Source: an uncultured Collinsella sp.
GTDB lineage: Bacteria; Actinomycetota; Coriobacteriia; Coriobacteriales; Coriobacteriaceae
Direction of reading: 5' to 3'
NCBI GenBank assembly: GCA_958370325.1
Contig: CATXJW010000007.1
Coordinates: forward strand, 8,091 to 72,090
DNA length: 64,000 nucleotides
Shown: positions 9,251 through 17,009 of the stretch, in pieces
Position numbering within the stretch: position 1 is the stretch's first letter
Layout of the letters: the number at the start of each line of letters is the position of its first letter
The notes under the pieces: generated by a model
The model's input: only the letters and a program-made list of their open reading frames with translations
The model's database searches: none
Told to the model about the DNA's origin: nothing
Program-made: the position numbers and the translations under genes

Positions 9251-10135
9251 ATGTCCGATATCGAGAATCCGACAGGCGACACGCGCCCGATTGGCGTGTT
9301 CGATTCTGGTTTGGGCGGTCTGACGGTTGCGCGCGCCATCGCGACGGCGCTGCCGCATGAGTCCGTCTACTACTTCGGCGACACCAAACGCTGCCCCTAC
9401 GGCACGCGCACCGAGGATGAGGTGCGCTCGTTTGCGTTGCAGGCGGGCCGTTGGCTGTCGAAGCACGACGTCAAGATTATGGTTATCGCCTGCAACACGG
9501 CGACAGCTGCGGCCTTGCGTCTGGCCCAGCAGGTGCTCGACGTTCCCGTGATCGGCGTGATCGCGCCGGGTGCCCGTGCGGCAATCAACAGCACCCGTTC
9601 GCGTCGCGTGGGCGTGCTCGCCACCAACCTCACCATTCGCTCGGGCGCCTACACGCGCGCCATCCAGGACCTGGATGCCGGCGTGGACGTGTACGGCTGC
9701 CCTGCTTCGAGCTTTGTCGAGGTCGTCGAGCATGAGCTCGCGTCGGGTGCGCACCTGCAGGAGCAGTGGCTCGAGAACGAGGACATCTTCGATACGCCTG
9801 CCGTGCGTGCGCTGGTGGGTACCACGGTTGAGCCGCTGCGCGACCACGGTATCGATACCGTGGTGCTCGGCTGTACGCATTTTCCGCTGTTGGTGGGACC
9901 TATCCGCCATGCGCTGGGGCCTGGGGTGCGCGTCGTGAGTTCCGCCGAGGAGACCACGCGCGAACTGACCGATATCCTCACGCGCCGCGAACAGCTGGCG
10001 GGCGACGCCGCCGAGCCGCAGCATCGTTTTGCCACGACGGCCGATAACATTGCCGAGTTTGCGGTGGCGGGCAGCTTTATCTTTGGTCAGCCGCTCAAGA
10101 GCATTGAGCATATCGATATCGATGAGCTGAAATAG
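9251..10135 (+). CDS. murI: Glutamate racemase
   Basis: MurI interconverts L- and D-glutamate, supplying the D-Glu that the upstream Mur ligase pathway needs. The signature PIGVFDSGLGGLTV is at the N terminus. The two catalytic cysteines lie in VIACNTATA and VLGCTHFPLL. GGTGAGG precedes the ATG. Length (294 aa) is slightly above the common 265-285 range. It sits between the HAD phosphatase and rph with short gaps, a plausible operon. Confidence 0.94.
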   Translation: MSDIENPTGDTRPIGVFDSGLGGLTVARAIATALPHESVYYFGDTKRCPYGTRTEDEVRSFALQAGRWLSKHDVKIMVIACNTATAAALRLAQQVLDVPVIGVIAPGARAAINSTRSRRVGVLATNLTIRSGAYTRAIQDLDAGVDVYGCPASSFVEVVEHELASGAHLQEQWLENEDIFDTPAVRALVGTTVEPLRDHGIDTVVLGCTHFPLLVGPIRHALGPGVRVVSSAEETTRELTDILTRREQLAGDAAEPQHRFATTADNIAEFAVAGSFIFGQPLKSIEHIDIDELK

Positions 10136-10189
10136 ATGTAAGGCCGCCGCTAAAGCCTTCGCCACACCTTTTGCCGAAAGGATTTTTCT

Positions 10190-10915
10190 ATGGAGTACAT
10201 GCAGGTCAACCGCGCCAACGGTCGCGCCGCCAACGAGTTACGTCCCGTTAAGCTCACCCGTGGCGTCATGAAGCACGCCCACGGTTCGTGCCTGGCCGAG
10301 TTTGGCGATACGCGCGTGCTGTGTGCCGCCACTATCGAGGAGGGCGTGCCGGGCTGGCGAAAGGGAGCTAAGGCCGGCTGGGTGACCGCGGAATACGCCA
10401 TGCTGCCGGCGTCGACCGGCAAGCGCTGCAAGCGCGAGCACGCCAACCGCAAGGGCCGCTCCATGGAGATTGAGCGCCTCATTGGCCGCAGTCTGCGTAC
10501 CGTCGTCAACATGAAGGCGCTCGGCGAGTACACCGTTACCGTCGACTGCGACGTGATCCAGGCCGATGGCGGTACGCGTACGGCGAGCATTACCGGCGCC
10601 TGGATGGCGCTGCACGACGCCCTCGCCATGTGGGTCGAGGCGGGCAAAATCGAGCGCATCCCGCTTACCGGCCAGGTGGCCGCCATCTCCATGGGCGTTG
10701 TCGACGGCAATACGCTGCTTGACCTCGATTATTCCGAGGACAGCCATGCCGAAGTCGACATGAACCTCGTCGCCACCGACACCGGTGAGATGATCGAGCT
10801 CCAGGGCACCGGCGAGCAGGCGCCCTTTGACCGTAAGCGCCTCAACGCCCTGCTCGACCTGGGCGACAAAGGCATCGCCGAGCTCATCGAGCTCCAGCGC
10901 CAGGCCCTCGCCTAA
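10190..10915 (+). CDS. rph: Ribonuclease PH
   Basis: RNase PH trims tRNA 3' ends phosphorolytically. Family features include FGDTRVLCAATIEEGVPGW, GWVTAEYAMLPAST, the RxxRxxR-type segment ANRKGRSMEIERLIGRSLR, and VDCDVIQADGGTRTASITG. The GAAAGGA ribosome site fits ATG 10190; an in-frame ATG three codons later is the alternative. rph followed by rdgB is a gene order seen widely in bacteria. A 143-bp gap with no clear promoter separates the two. Confidence 0.95.
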   Translation: MEYMQVNRANGRAANELRPVKLTRGVMKHAHGSCLAEFGDTRVLCAATIEEGVPGWRKGAKAGWVTAEYAMLPASTGKRCKREHANRKGRSMEIERLIGRSLRTVVNMKALGEYTVTVDCDVIQADGGTRTASITGAWMALHDALAMWVEAGKIERIPLTGQVAAISMGVVDGNTLLDLDYSEDSHAEVDMNLVATDTGEMIELQGTGEQAPFDRKRLNALLDLGDKGIAELIELQRQALA

Positions 10916-11058
10916 CCTACCAAAAAGTGACAGGTTTATTTTGGCAGGTTTTATCTGGGAAAACGCCGAAGAATAAGACTGCCGTTGATTGAGAGGGGAG
11001 AGGCGGAGGCCCTCGTCGCCCTCGGCGCGGCATTGCTATAGAGACAAGGAGACCACTC

Positions 11059-11700
11059 ATGGCACTTGAGAAGATCGACATCGACACCCTCGACCCGGCG
11101 GCGACCATTGTCGTGGCAACGGGCAACGCCCATAAGCTCACCGAGATCGAGGCCATTTTGGGCAAGGTCATGCCCGAGGTTCGCTTTGTGGCGCTCGGCC
11201 AGCTGGGCGATTTTGAGGACCCCGAGGAAAACGGCACGACGTTTTTGGAGAACGCCATCATCAAGGCGCAGGCTGCCGTCGAAGAGACGGGGCTCATGGC
11301 CATTGCCGACGATTCGGGCCTGGTCGTCGACGCACTGGACGGTGAGCCCGGTGTGTATAGCGCGCGCTACGCGGGCGTTCACGGCGACGATGCCGCCAAC
11401 AACGCCAAGCTGCTCGTGAATCTGGAGGGCGTGGCCGACGAGGACCGCACTGCGCGCTTTATGAGCGTCGTCGCGCTCATCGATACGGATGGTTTGGTCA
11501 CCTATGGCGAGGGCGCCTGCGAGGGCGTTATCGCGCACGAGGGTCGCGGCGATCACGGCTTTGGCTACGACCCGCTGTTCCTGCCGGTCGATACGCCGGG
11601 CAAGACTATGGCCGAGCTCACGGCGGGCGAGAAGAACGCCATCAGCCATCGATTCCATGCGCTCGAGCACCTATCTGCCAAACTGACGGGCGAGGAGTAA
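11059..11700 (+). CDS. rdgB: dITP/XTP pyrophosphatase (Ham1/RdgB)
   Basis: This enzyme removes deaminated purine nucleoside triphosphates from the pool. The N-terminal IVVATGNAHKLTEI motif binds the nucleotide, FLENAIIKA and IADDSGLVVDALDGEPGVYSAR form the active site, and GFGYDPLF and AISHR are C-terminal signatures. AAGGAGA precedes the ATG. It is followed after 3 bp by dtd, so the two are probably translated from one message. Confidence 0.95.
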   Translation: MALEKIDIDTLDPAATIVVATGNAHKLTEIEAILGKVMPEVRFVALGQLGDFEDPEENGTTFLENAIIKAQAAVEETGLMAIADDSGLVVDALDGEPGVYSARYAGVHGDDAANNAKLLVNLEGVADEDRTARFMSVVALIDTDGLVTYGEGACEGVIAHEGRGDHGFGYDPLFLPVDTPGKTMAELTAGEKNAISHRFHALEHLSAKLTGEE

Positions 11701-11703
11701 GCC

Positions 11704-12150
11704 GTGCGTGCGGTGGTGCAGCGCGTACTCAATGCCAGCGTGACAGTCGACGGCGAGTGCGTGGGCAAAATTGGGCGCGGCTATCTGGTGCTGTTGGGCG
11801 TGGGTCACGGCGACACGCGCGCCGAGGCTGTTAAGCTGTGGGGCAAGCTCCGCGGCTTGCGTATTAACGAGGACGAGAACGGCAAGACCAACCTGGCACT
11901 TGCCGATGTCGACGGCGAGGTTCTCGTGGTGTCACAGTTCACGCTGTTCGCCGATTGCCGTCACGGCCGCCGTCCGTCGTTTACCGATGCCGGCGCCCCC
12001 GATGTCGCCAACGAGCTCTACGAGTACTTCCTGACGCTCGTTCGCCAAGATGTCGAACACGTGGCGCACGGCATCTTTGGCGCCGATATGAAAGTCGACT
12101 TGGTCAACGACGGCCCATTCACCATCGTCTTGGACACCGACAACCTTTAG
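11704..12150 (+). CDS. dtd: D-aminoacyl-tRNA deacylase
   Basis: DTD hydrolyses D-amino acids from mischarged tRNA. It begins MRAVVQRV, with SQFTLFAD (catalytic Thr region) in the middle and the cross-subunit NDGPFTIVLD motif at the C terminus. The start is GTG, three bases after the rdgB stop, suggesting coupling. Length (148 aa) is typical. A perfect 12-bp palindrome follows directly on the stop codon. Confidence 0.94.
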   Translation: MRAVVQRVLNASVTVDGECVGKIGRGYLVLLGVGHGDTRAEAVKLWGKLRGLRINEDENGKTNLALADVDGEVLVVSQFTLFADCRHGRRPSFTDAGAPDVANELYEYFLTLVRQDVEHVAHGIFGADMKVDLVNDGPFTIVLDTDNL

Positions 12151-12178
12151 GTTACGCGGTTTTACCAAACCGCGTAAC
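12151..12178. repeat. 12-bp palindrome after dtd, shared with the lysS 3' end
   Basis: Arms GTTACGCGGTTT and AAACCGCGTAAC surround a 4-base loop, directly after the dtd stop. There is no T-run at once, although TTTTTT occurs about 50 bases later. An 11-bp version of the same palindrome follows lysS at 16668-16694. Confidence 0.7.
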
Positions 12179-12236
12179 AACTGGTCATGCGAGGTTGACG
12201 TCTGGTACGTATTTGGGATGGGGCTTTTTTAGCTAC

Positions 12237-12266
12237 TTGCGTGTGGCGGCAGCAGAGTGCTATAGT
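12237..12266 (+). promoter_or_regulatory. Probable promoter of veg-ispE
   Basis: TTGCGT and TATAGT are separated by 18 bases. The predicted leader contains a small GGGG/CCCC hairpin followed by TTTTT at 12288-12306, which could act as a weak attenuator. Confidence 0.5.
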
Positions 12267-12333
12267 ATTAGAGTTTTGTCTATCTTAGGGGTATTATCCC
12301 CTTTTTGAATTGCACCTTCTGGAGGCTCTGTTC

Positions 12334-12630
12334 ATGGAAGAGATGGAAGTCAATCACGTCGACGACATCCACGAGAAGCTGACCGATATGGTGGGCGATC
12401 GCGTCAAGGTGAAGGCCAACATGGGCCGCACCCGCGTCGTCGAGCGCATGGGCACCATCAAGAGCGTCCACCCCGCCGTCTTTATCGTCGAGGTCGACGA
12501 GCGCCGCGGCCGCAAGTCGCGTCAGTCCTACCAGTATATCGATGTCCTCACCGGTCAGGTCGAGCTGTTCGACCCCGAGAGCGGCGAGCATATCTTTACC
12601 CCGCTCGGCAATCAGCTCGAGGAGCACTAG
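12334..12630 (+). CDS. Veg family protein
   Basis: This 98-residue protein matches the Veg family: VGDRVKVKANMGRTRVVERMGTI followed by VFIVEVDER and YQYIDVLTG. Bacillus Veg is linked to biofilm-gene control, but its biochemical role is unsettled. The ATG follows TGGAGG with good spacing; an in-frame ATG eight codons earlier has no ribosome site. In Bacillus veg also lies close upstream of ispE, so the order veg-ispE here supports the assignment. Confidence 0.82.
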   Translation: MEEMEVNHVDDIHEKLTDMVGDRVKVKANMGRTRVVERMGTIKSVHPAVFIVEVDERRGRKSRQSYQYIDVLTGQVELFDPESGEHIFTPLGNQLEEH

Positions 12631-12632
12631 CG

Positions 12633-13529
12633 GTGACCGATTGGTCCCTGACCCTTTCCGCGCCGGCAAAGATTAACCTCTACCTGGGGGTTCATACCGA
12701 GCGTGACGACCGCGGCTACCATAAGGTCGATTCCCTGATGGCAGCCGTCGGTCTTTCCGATACCGTGACGGTTACGCCGGCACGGGCGTTGACCGTCCAG
12801 ACGGTTCCAGCATCAGATTTTCCCATGCAAAAGAATACGGCGTATCGGGCTGCGGTTGCTATGGCCGGGCATTATGGTCGCGAGGCAAACATCTGCGTGA
12901 CGATTGAGAAGCGCATTCCATTGTGCGCCGGCTTGGGCGGTCCCTCGACGGATGCGGCCGCAGTCATTGTTGCCTTGGCGGAGCTCTGGGGAATTGATCG
13001 CACCGATCCCGCGCTGGACAACATCGCGCGCGGTATTGGCGCCGACGTTCCCTTCTTTTTGCACGCGAGCCCTGCGTTCTACGTAGGTGGGGGAGACGTG
13101 CTGGCAACCGAGTATCCCGCACTACCCGCGACGCCCGTCGTGCTGGTCAAGCCGCGCGAGGCAAGCGTTTCGACAATTGAAGCCTATCGACGTTTTGACG
13201 AGGCCCCGGTGCCTGCAGACAAGCCCGGCGCGATAGCTTCTGCCTTGCGTGCTGGTGATGCCGAGACGGCATATGCGCTCATCCATAACAACCTGGGTGT
13301 CATTTCCGCACGGATGGAGCCGCAGATTCAAACGGTTCTCGATTGGCTGCGTAAACAGGACGGCACCGTTGCTGCAGATGTGTGCGGATCGGGTGCCTGC
13401 TCGTTTGCCATTTGCGACACGGCCGCCACGGCCGAAAGGCTTGCCGACACTGCCCTGCAAAACGGCTGGTGGTCCTGCGCGACGGAGCTCATTCCCAACA
13501 CGGTTCGCATCGAAGTGCCAAAGAAGTAA
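12633..13529 (+). CDS. ispE: 4-diphosphocytidyl-2-C-methyl-D-erythritol kinase
   Basis: IspE is the GHMP kinase of the non-mevalonate isoprenoid pathway; ispD and ispF occur later in this window. The substrate-binding N terminus (LSAPAKINLYLGVH) and the ATP loop PLCAGLGGPSTDAAA are clear. GlyProSer stands where GlySerSer is usual. The C-terminal GSGACSFAI motif is also present. The start is GTG two bases after the veg stop, implying coupling. Confidence 0.93.
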   Translation: MTDWSLTLSAPAKINLYLGVHTERDDRGYHKVDSLMAAVGLSDTVTVTPARALTVQTVPASDFPMQKNTAYRAAVAMAGHYGREANICVTIEKRIPLCAGLGGPSTDAAAVIVALAELWGIDRTDPALDNIARGIGADVPFFLHASPAFYVGGGDVLATEYPALPATPVVLVKPREASVSTIEAYRRFDEAPVPADKPGAIASALRAGDAETAYALIHNNLGVISARMEPQIQTVLDWLRKQDGTVAADVCGSGACSFAICDTAATAERLADTALQNGWWSCATELIPNTVRIEVPKK

Positions 13530-13578
13530 AAATTTCTCTAGCACACGACGGAAATCTTTGTTACTATAGTCGAGCTAA

Positions 13579-13655
13579 CGGGTTGTGGCTCAGTTTGGTA
13601 GAGCACTGCGTTCGGGACGCAGGGGTCGCTGGTTCAAATCCAGTCAACCCGACCA
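13579..13655 (+). tRNA. tRNA-Pro(CGG)
   Basis: Acceptor CGGGTTG/CAACCCG, anticodon arm CTGCG-TTCGGGA-CGCAG giving anticodon CGG, T-arm GGTTCAAATCC and encoded CCA; 77 nt. A terminator follows closely. Confidence 0.95.
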
Positions 13656-13665
13656 GAGCATGAGG

Positions 13666-13694
13666 AGGGACCGCTTCTTGCGGTCCCTTTTTTT
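13666..13694 (+). terminator. Intrinsic terminator after tRNA-Pro
   Basis: AGGGACCG/CGGTCCCT stem with a short CTTCTTG loop followed by a run of T. Confidence 0.88.
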
Positions 13695-13702
13695 AGCTAT
13701 TG

Positions 13703-13731
13703 TTGTGATACCGCGATACCCGCGGTATACT
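13703..13731 (+). promoter_or_regulatory. tatA promoter with a palindrome in the spacer
   Basis: TTGTGA and TATACT are 17 bases apart. Between and overlapping them lies a perfect 8-bp inverted repeat, ATACCGCG and CGCGGTAT, around a 5-base centre (13708-13728). This is the position of a classic repressor operator. Confidence 0.6.
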
Positions 13732-13767
13732 CATTCGAGCTTGTCTCGCTGTATTGTGGAGGTCTAC

Positions 13768-14043
13768 ATGTTTGGACTGAGGGCTCCTGAGCTCATCATT
13801 ATTCTCGTCGTTGTCCTGATTATCTTCGGGCCCAAGAACCTGCCGAAGCTCGGCAAGTCCCTCGGCTCTACCGTCAAGAATATCCGCGAGGGTATGGAGG
13901 GCGACGATAAGGCCGAGACCAAGCAGGCCGAGGAGGTCGTGGTCGAGCAGTCCGAGGAGGACAAGGAGATTGCTGAGCTCGAGGCCAAGCTCGCTGCTGC
14001 CAAGAAGAAGCAGGCAGAGGACAGCGACGCGGACGCAGAGTAG
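13768..14043 (+). CDS. tatA: Sec-independent translocase subunit TatA/E
   Basis: The 91-residue product begins with a short transmembrane helix (residues 8-21), then the FGPKNLP hinge, an amphipathic helix LGKSLGSTVKNIREGM, and an acidic, Lys-rich tail. This is the TatA pattern: it oligomerises to let folded twin-arginine proteins cross the membrane. TGTGGAGG precedes the ATG. tatC is not in the window. The lipoprotein encoded at 44945-45925 has an SRRSLL start and could be a client. Confidence 0.9.
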   Translation: MFGLRAPELIIILVVVLIIFGPKNLPKLGKSLGSTVKNIREGMEGDDKAETKQAEEVVVEQSEEDKEIAELEAKLAAAKKKQAEDSDADAE

Positions 14044-14068
14044 TCCCATCCCTTTGGGGTGAGCACCT

Positions 14069-14105
14069 GACCGGCTTGCCCGCAGGCTAGCCGGTCTTTT
14101 TCGTT
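14069..14105 (+). terminator. Terminator after tatA
   Basis: GACCGGCTTGCC/GGCTAGCCGGTC arms with CGCA at the tip, followed by TTTTTCGTTTT. Confidence 0.82.
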
Positions 14106-14149
14106 TTGTTGACAGTTGATTGTTTGATCAGAGTTGGGGAGATATCCGT

Positions 14150-14620
14150 ATGGACGCAAGCCAGATCGTACTGACCGCTGAGGGCCGCCAGAAGCTCGTC
14201 GAGGAGCTCGCTTGGCGTGAGGGCGATTACGCCAAGGAGATCGTCGAGGACATCAAGGAAGCCCGCGCGTTCGGCGACCTTTCGGAGAACTCCGAGTACG
14301 ACGCCGCTAAGGACAAGCAGGCCCAGAACGCCGCTCGTATTGCCGAGATCCAGGCCATCCTCGCCAACGCTCAGGTTGCTGCCACCACGGGCGATCTGAC
14401 CGTCTCCATCGGTTCCACCGTTTCGCTGATTGATCCCAACGGCGAGGTCATGGAAGTCACGCTCGTTGGTACCACCGAGACCAACTCGCTCGAGCACAAG
14501 ATTTCCAACGAGTCTCCGGTCGGTCACGCCATCATCGGTCACGGCGAGGGCGACTCCGTCGAGGTCGTTACGCCTTCCGGCAAGACTCGCGTCTACACCA
14601 TCGCCAAGATCGCACGCTAG
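14150..14620 (+). CDS. greA: Transcription elongation factor GreA
   Basis: GreA rescues backtracked RNA polymerase by stimulating transcript cleavage. The N-terminal coiled coil contains the GDLSENSEYDAAKD tip, whose acidic residues reach the polymerase active site. The C-terminal FKBP-like domain ends with SPVGHAIIGHGEGDSVEV. ATG 14150 follows GGGGAG, giving 156 aa. A terminator separates it from lysS. Confidence 0.95.
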   Translation: MDASQIVLTAEGRQKLVEELAWREGDYAKEIVEDIKEARAFGDLSENSEYDAAKDKQAQNAARIAEIQAILANAQVAATTGDLTVSIGSTVSLIDPNGEVMEVTLVGTTETNSLEHKISNESPVGHAIIGHGEGDSVEVVTPSGKTRVYTIAKIAR

Positions 14621-14648
14621 ACCACGGTCCCGCGTAAAGGTATGTTTT

Positions 14649-14683
14649 CGCTCCCTGGGACCGAATCCTGGGGAGCGTTTTAG
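14649..14683 (+). terminator. Terminator after greA
   Basis: CGCTCCC/GGGAGCG stem with an inner GGGA...TCCTG pairing, followed by TTTTAGTTT. Confidence 0.72.
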
Positions 14684-14699
14684 TTTGAGGAGCTAACTT

Positions 14700-16664
14700 A
14701 TGGCAGAGAACCAGAACGCCGCCGATCAGGCATCGACGCTCAACGACGAGCGCGCCACCCGCCTGGCCAAGCGCGCCGCCCTGTTCGAGGCGGGCCAGAA
14801 TCCCTATCCCGAGCACTCTGAGCTTGAGGACTACGTTGCCGATATCGAGGCTAAGTACGCCGAGCTTGCCGATGGCGAGGACACCGAGGACGTCGTGAAG
14901 ATCGCCGGCCGTGTGGTCGCCAAGCGCGGTCAGGGCAAGATCATGTTCATCGTCGTGCGCGATGCGACTGCCGAGATTCAGCTGTTCTGCCGCATCAACG
15001 ACATGGACGAGGCTGCCTGGAATACGCTCAAGTCCCTCGACCTGGGCGACATCCTGGGCGTGACCGGCGTGGTTGTGCGCACCCAGCGCGGCCAGCTTTC
15101 CGTTGCCCCTAAGAGCGCGACCCTGCTTGCCAAGGCCGTTCGTCCGCTGCCCGAGAAGTTCCACGGTCTTTCCGACAAGGAGACCCGCTATCGCCAGCGC
15201 TATGTCGACCTGATCGCCAACGACGACGTTCGCGAGACCTTCCGTAAGCGTTCGCAGATCCTTTCCACCTTCCGTCGCTTTATGGAGTCTGACGGCTACA
15301 TGGAGGTCGAGACCCCCATCCTGCAGACCATCCAGGGCGGCGCTACTGCCAAGCCGTTCATCACGCACTTCAACGCGCTCGATCAGGAGTGCTACCTGCG
15401 CATTGCTACCGAGTTGCACCTCAAGCGCTGCATCGTCGGCGGTTTTGAGCGCGTGTTCGAGATCGGCCGTATCTTCCGTAACGAGGGCATGGACCTTACC
15501 CACAACCCCGAGTTCACCACGATGGAGGCCTACCGTGCCTTCTCCGACCTCGAGGGCATGAAGGCGCTCGCCCAGGGTGTCATCAAGGCGGCTAACAAGG
15601 CCATCGGCAACCCTGAGATCATCGAGTACCAGGGCCAGACCATCGACCTTTCTGGTGAGTGGGCCAGCCGTCCCATGACCGACATCGTCTCCGACGTGCT
15701 CGGCAAGCAGGTCACCATCGACACGCCGGTCGAGGAGCTTGCTGCCGCCGCGCGCGAGAAGGGCCTGGAGATTAAGCCCGAGTGGACCGCCGGCAAGATT
15801 ATCGCCGAGATCTACGATGAGCTGGGCGAGGACACCATCGTCAACCCCACGTTCGTGTGCGATTACCCCATCGAGGTCAGCCCGCTTGCCAAGCGCTTTG
15901 AGGACGACCCGCGCCTGACGCACCGCTTTGAGCTGGTTATTGCCGGTCACGAGTACGCTAACGCATTCTCCGAGCTCAACGACCCGGTCGACCAGGCTGA
16001 GCGCTTTGCTGCCCAAATGGCCGAGAAGGCCGGCGGCGACGATGAGGCCATGGAGTATGACGAGGACTACGTGCGCGCCCTCGAGTACGGTATGCCTCCC
16101 GCGGGCGGCATTGGCATCGGCATCGACCGCGTGGTCATGCTGCTCACCAACCAGGCTTCCATCCGCGACGTGCTGCTGTTCCCGCACATGAAGCCCGAGA
16201 AGGGTTTCCAGTCCGGTGCCGCTGCCGCCAAGGCTGCCGAGGCCGGCAACGCCGCGAGCCCGTTCGTTGAGTCGCTTAAGCCCACGCTCGATTACTCCAA
16301 GATCGCCGTTGAGCCGCTGTTCGAGGAGTTCGTCGACTTCGATACCTTCTCCAAGAGCGATTTCCGCGCTGTGAAGGTCAAGGCATGCGAGGCCCTCAAG
16401 AAGTCCAAGAAGCTGCTGAACTTTACGCTCGACGACGGTACCGGTACGGACCGCACCATCCTCTCCGGTATTCACGCTTATTACGAGCCCGAGGACCTGG
16501 TCGGCAAGACCTTGCTCGCCATCACCAACCTGCCTCCGCGCAAGATGATGGGTATTCCCAGCTGCGGCATGCTGATCAGCGCTGTCCACGAGGAGGAGGG
16601 CGAGGAGCGCCTCAACCTGATCCAGCTCGACGCCTCCATCCCCGCCGGCGCAAAGATGTACTAA
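14700..16664 (+). CDS. lysS: Lysyl-tRNA synthetase (class II) with C-terminal tRNA-binding domain
   Basis: Residues 60-150 form the anticodon-binding OB fold (GRVVAKRGQGKIMF). The class II core follows, with motif 2 FEIGRIFRNEGMDLTHNPEFT and motif 3 GGIGIGIDRVVML. Most bacterial LysRS end near residue 500. Here about 125 further residues (530-654) read like the Trbp111/EMAP-type tRNA-binding domain usually found at the end of MetRS: DFDTFSKSDFRAVKVKACE, then ITNLPPRKMMGIPSCGML. The appendage probably raises tRNA affinity. Confidence 0.94.
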   Translation: MAENQNAADQASTLNDERATRLAKRAALFEAGQNPYPEHSELEDYVADIEAKYAELADGEDTEDVVKIAGRVVAKRGQGKIMFIVVRDATAEIQLFCRINDMDEAAWNTLKSLDLGDILGVTGVVVRTQRGQLSVAPKSATLLAKAVRPLPEKFHGLSDKETRYRQRYVDLIANDDVRETFRKRSQILSTFRRFMESDGYMEVETPILQTIQGGATAKPFITHFNALDQECYLRIATELHLKRCIVGGFERVFEIGRIFRNEGMDLTHNPEFTTMEAYRAFSDLEGMKALAQGVIKAANKAIGNPEIIEYQGQTIDLSGEWASRPMTDIVSDVLGKQVTIDTPVEELAAAAREKGLEIKPEWTAGKIIAEIYDELGEDTIVNPTFVCDYPIEVSPLAKRFEDDPRLTHRFELVIAGHEYANAFSELNDPVDQAERFAAQMAEKAGGDDEAMEYDEDYVRALEYGMPPAGGIGIGIDRVVMLLTNQASIRDVLLFPHMKPEKGFQSGAAAAKAAEAGNAASPFVESLKPTLDYSKIAVEPLFEEFVDFDTFSKSDFRAVKVKACEALKKSKKLLNFTLDDGTGTDRTILSGIHAYYEPEDLVGKTLLAITNLPPRKMMGIPSCGMLISAVHEEEGEERLNLIQLDASIPAGAKMY

Positions 16665-16667
16665 CTA

Positions 16668-16694
16668 GTTACGCGGTTCTACGAACCGCGTAAC
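16668..16694. repeat. 11-bp palindrome after lysS
   Basis: Arms GTTACGCGGTT and AACCGCGTAAC with a 5-base loop start three bases past the lysS stop. They are nearly the same as the palindrome after dtd. Confidence 0.7.
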
Positions 16695-16709
16695 GGCTCG
16701 ACGCTGCGT

Positions 16710-16804
16710 GGGCCGCATTTGGACAATCTGACGTTCAACTTCAAGGGCGCGACCAGAAGGTCAGCGCCCTTTCGTTTCACGTCACCTTGTCTCAAATGCG
16801 GCCC
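16710..16804. repeat. 95-bp nested inverted repeat downstream of lysS
   Basis: Outer arms GGGCCGCATTTG...GACAA match over about 17 bp with one unpaired base. An inner hairpin AAGGGCGC/GCGCCCTT (16743-16771) sits at the centre. The rest of the 344-bp gap between lysS and the next gene shows no reading frame I would support. Confidence 0.65.
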
Positions 16805-17009
16805 GCTCGCTGACTTATGCTCAACCTATGGTGTCATCTCACCTCAAAAGTACTAATTGGTTCCGCCGTTCGGTAGTCATTGGGGACGTTCTTAAACGAT
16901 TGCCCAACGGCTATTGAGCACATGGCTCGCATGACAGCCGTCTCTTTTATGTTTCCTTTAGCCGTCGCTGCCTAGGATGGGGGTTAGTCGGCAGGAAGGG
17001 AGCGTCTAT

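Noticed and set aside
10916..11058. Possible extra copy of the TGCCTGTCC hairpin family between rph and rdgB
   Set aside because: Only a GTGACAGG/GGCAGG similarity remains; no paired arms.
14568..16589. A 673-codon open frame antisense to lysS, and similar long antisense frames over argD, asnB, clpC and tuf
   Set aside because: They mirror strongly GC-biased codons of real genes, contain low-complexity Leu/Val/Asp/Gly-rich sequence, and lack ribosome sites and family motifs.
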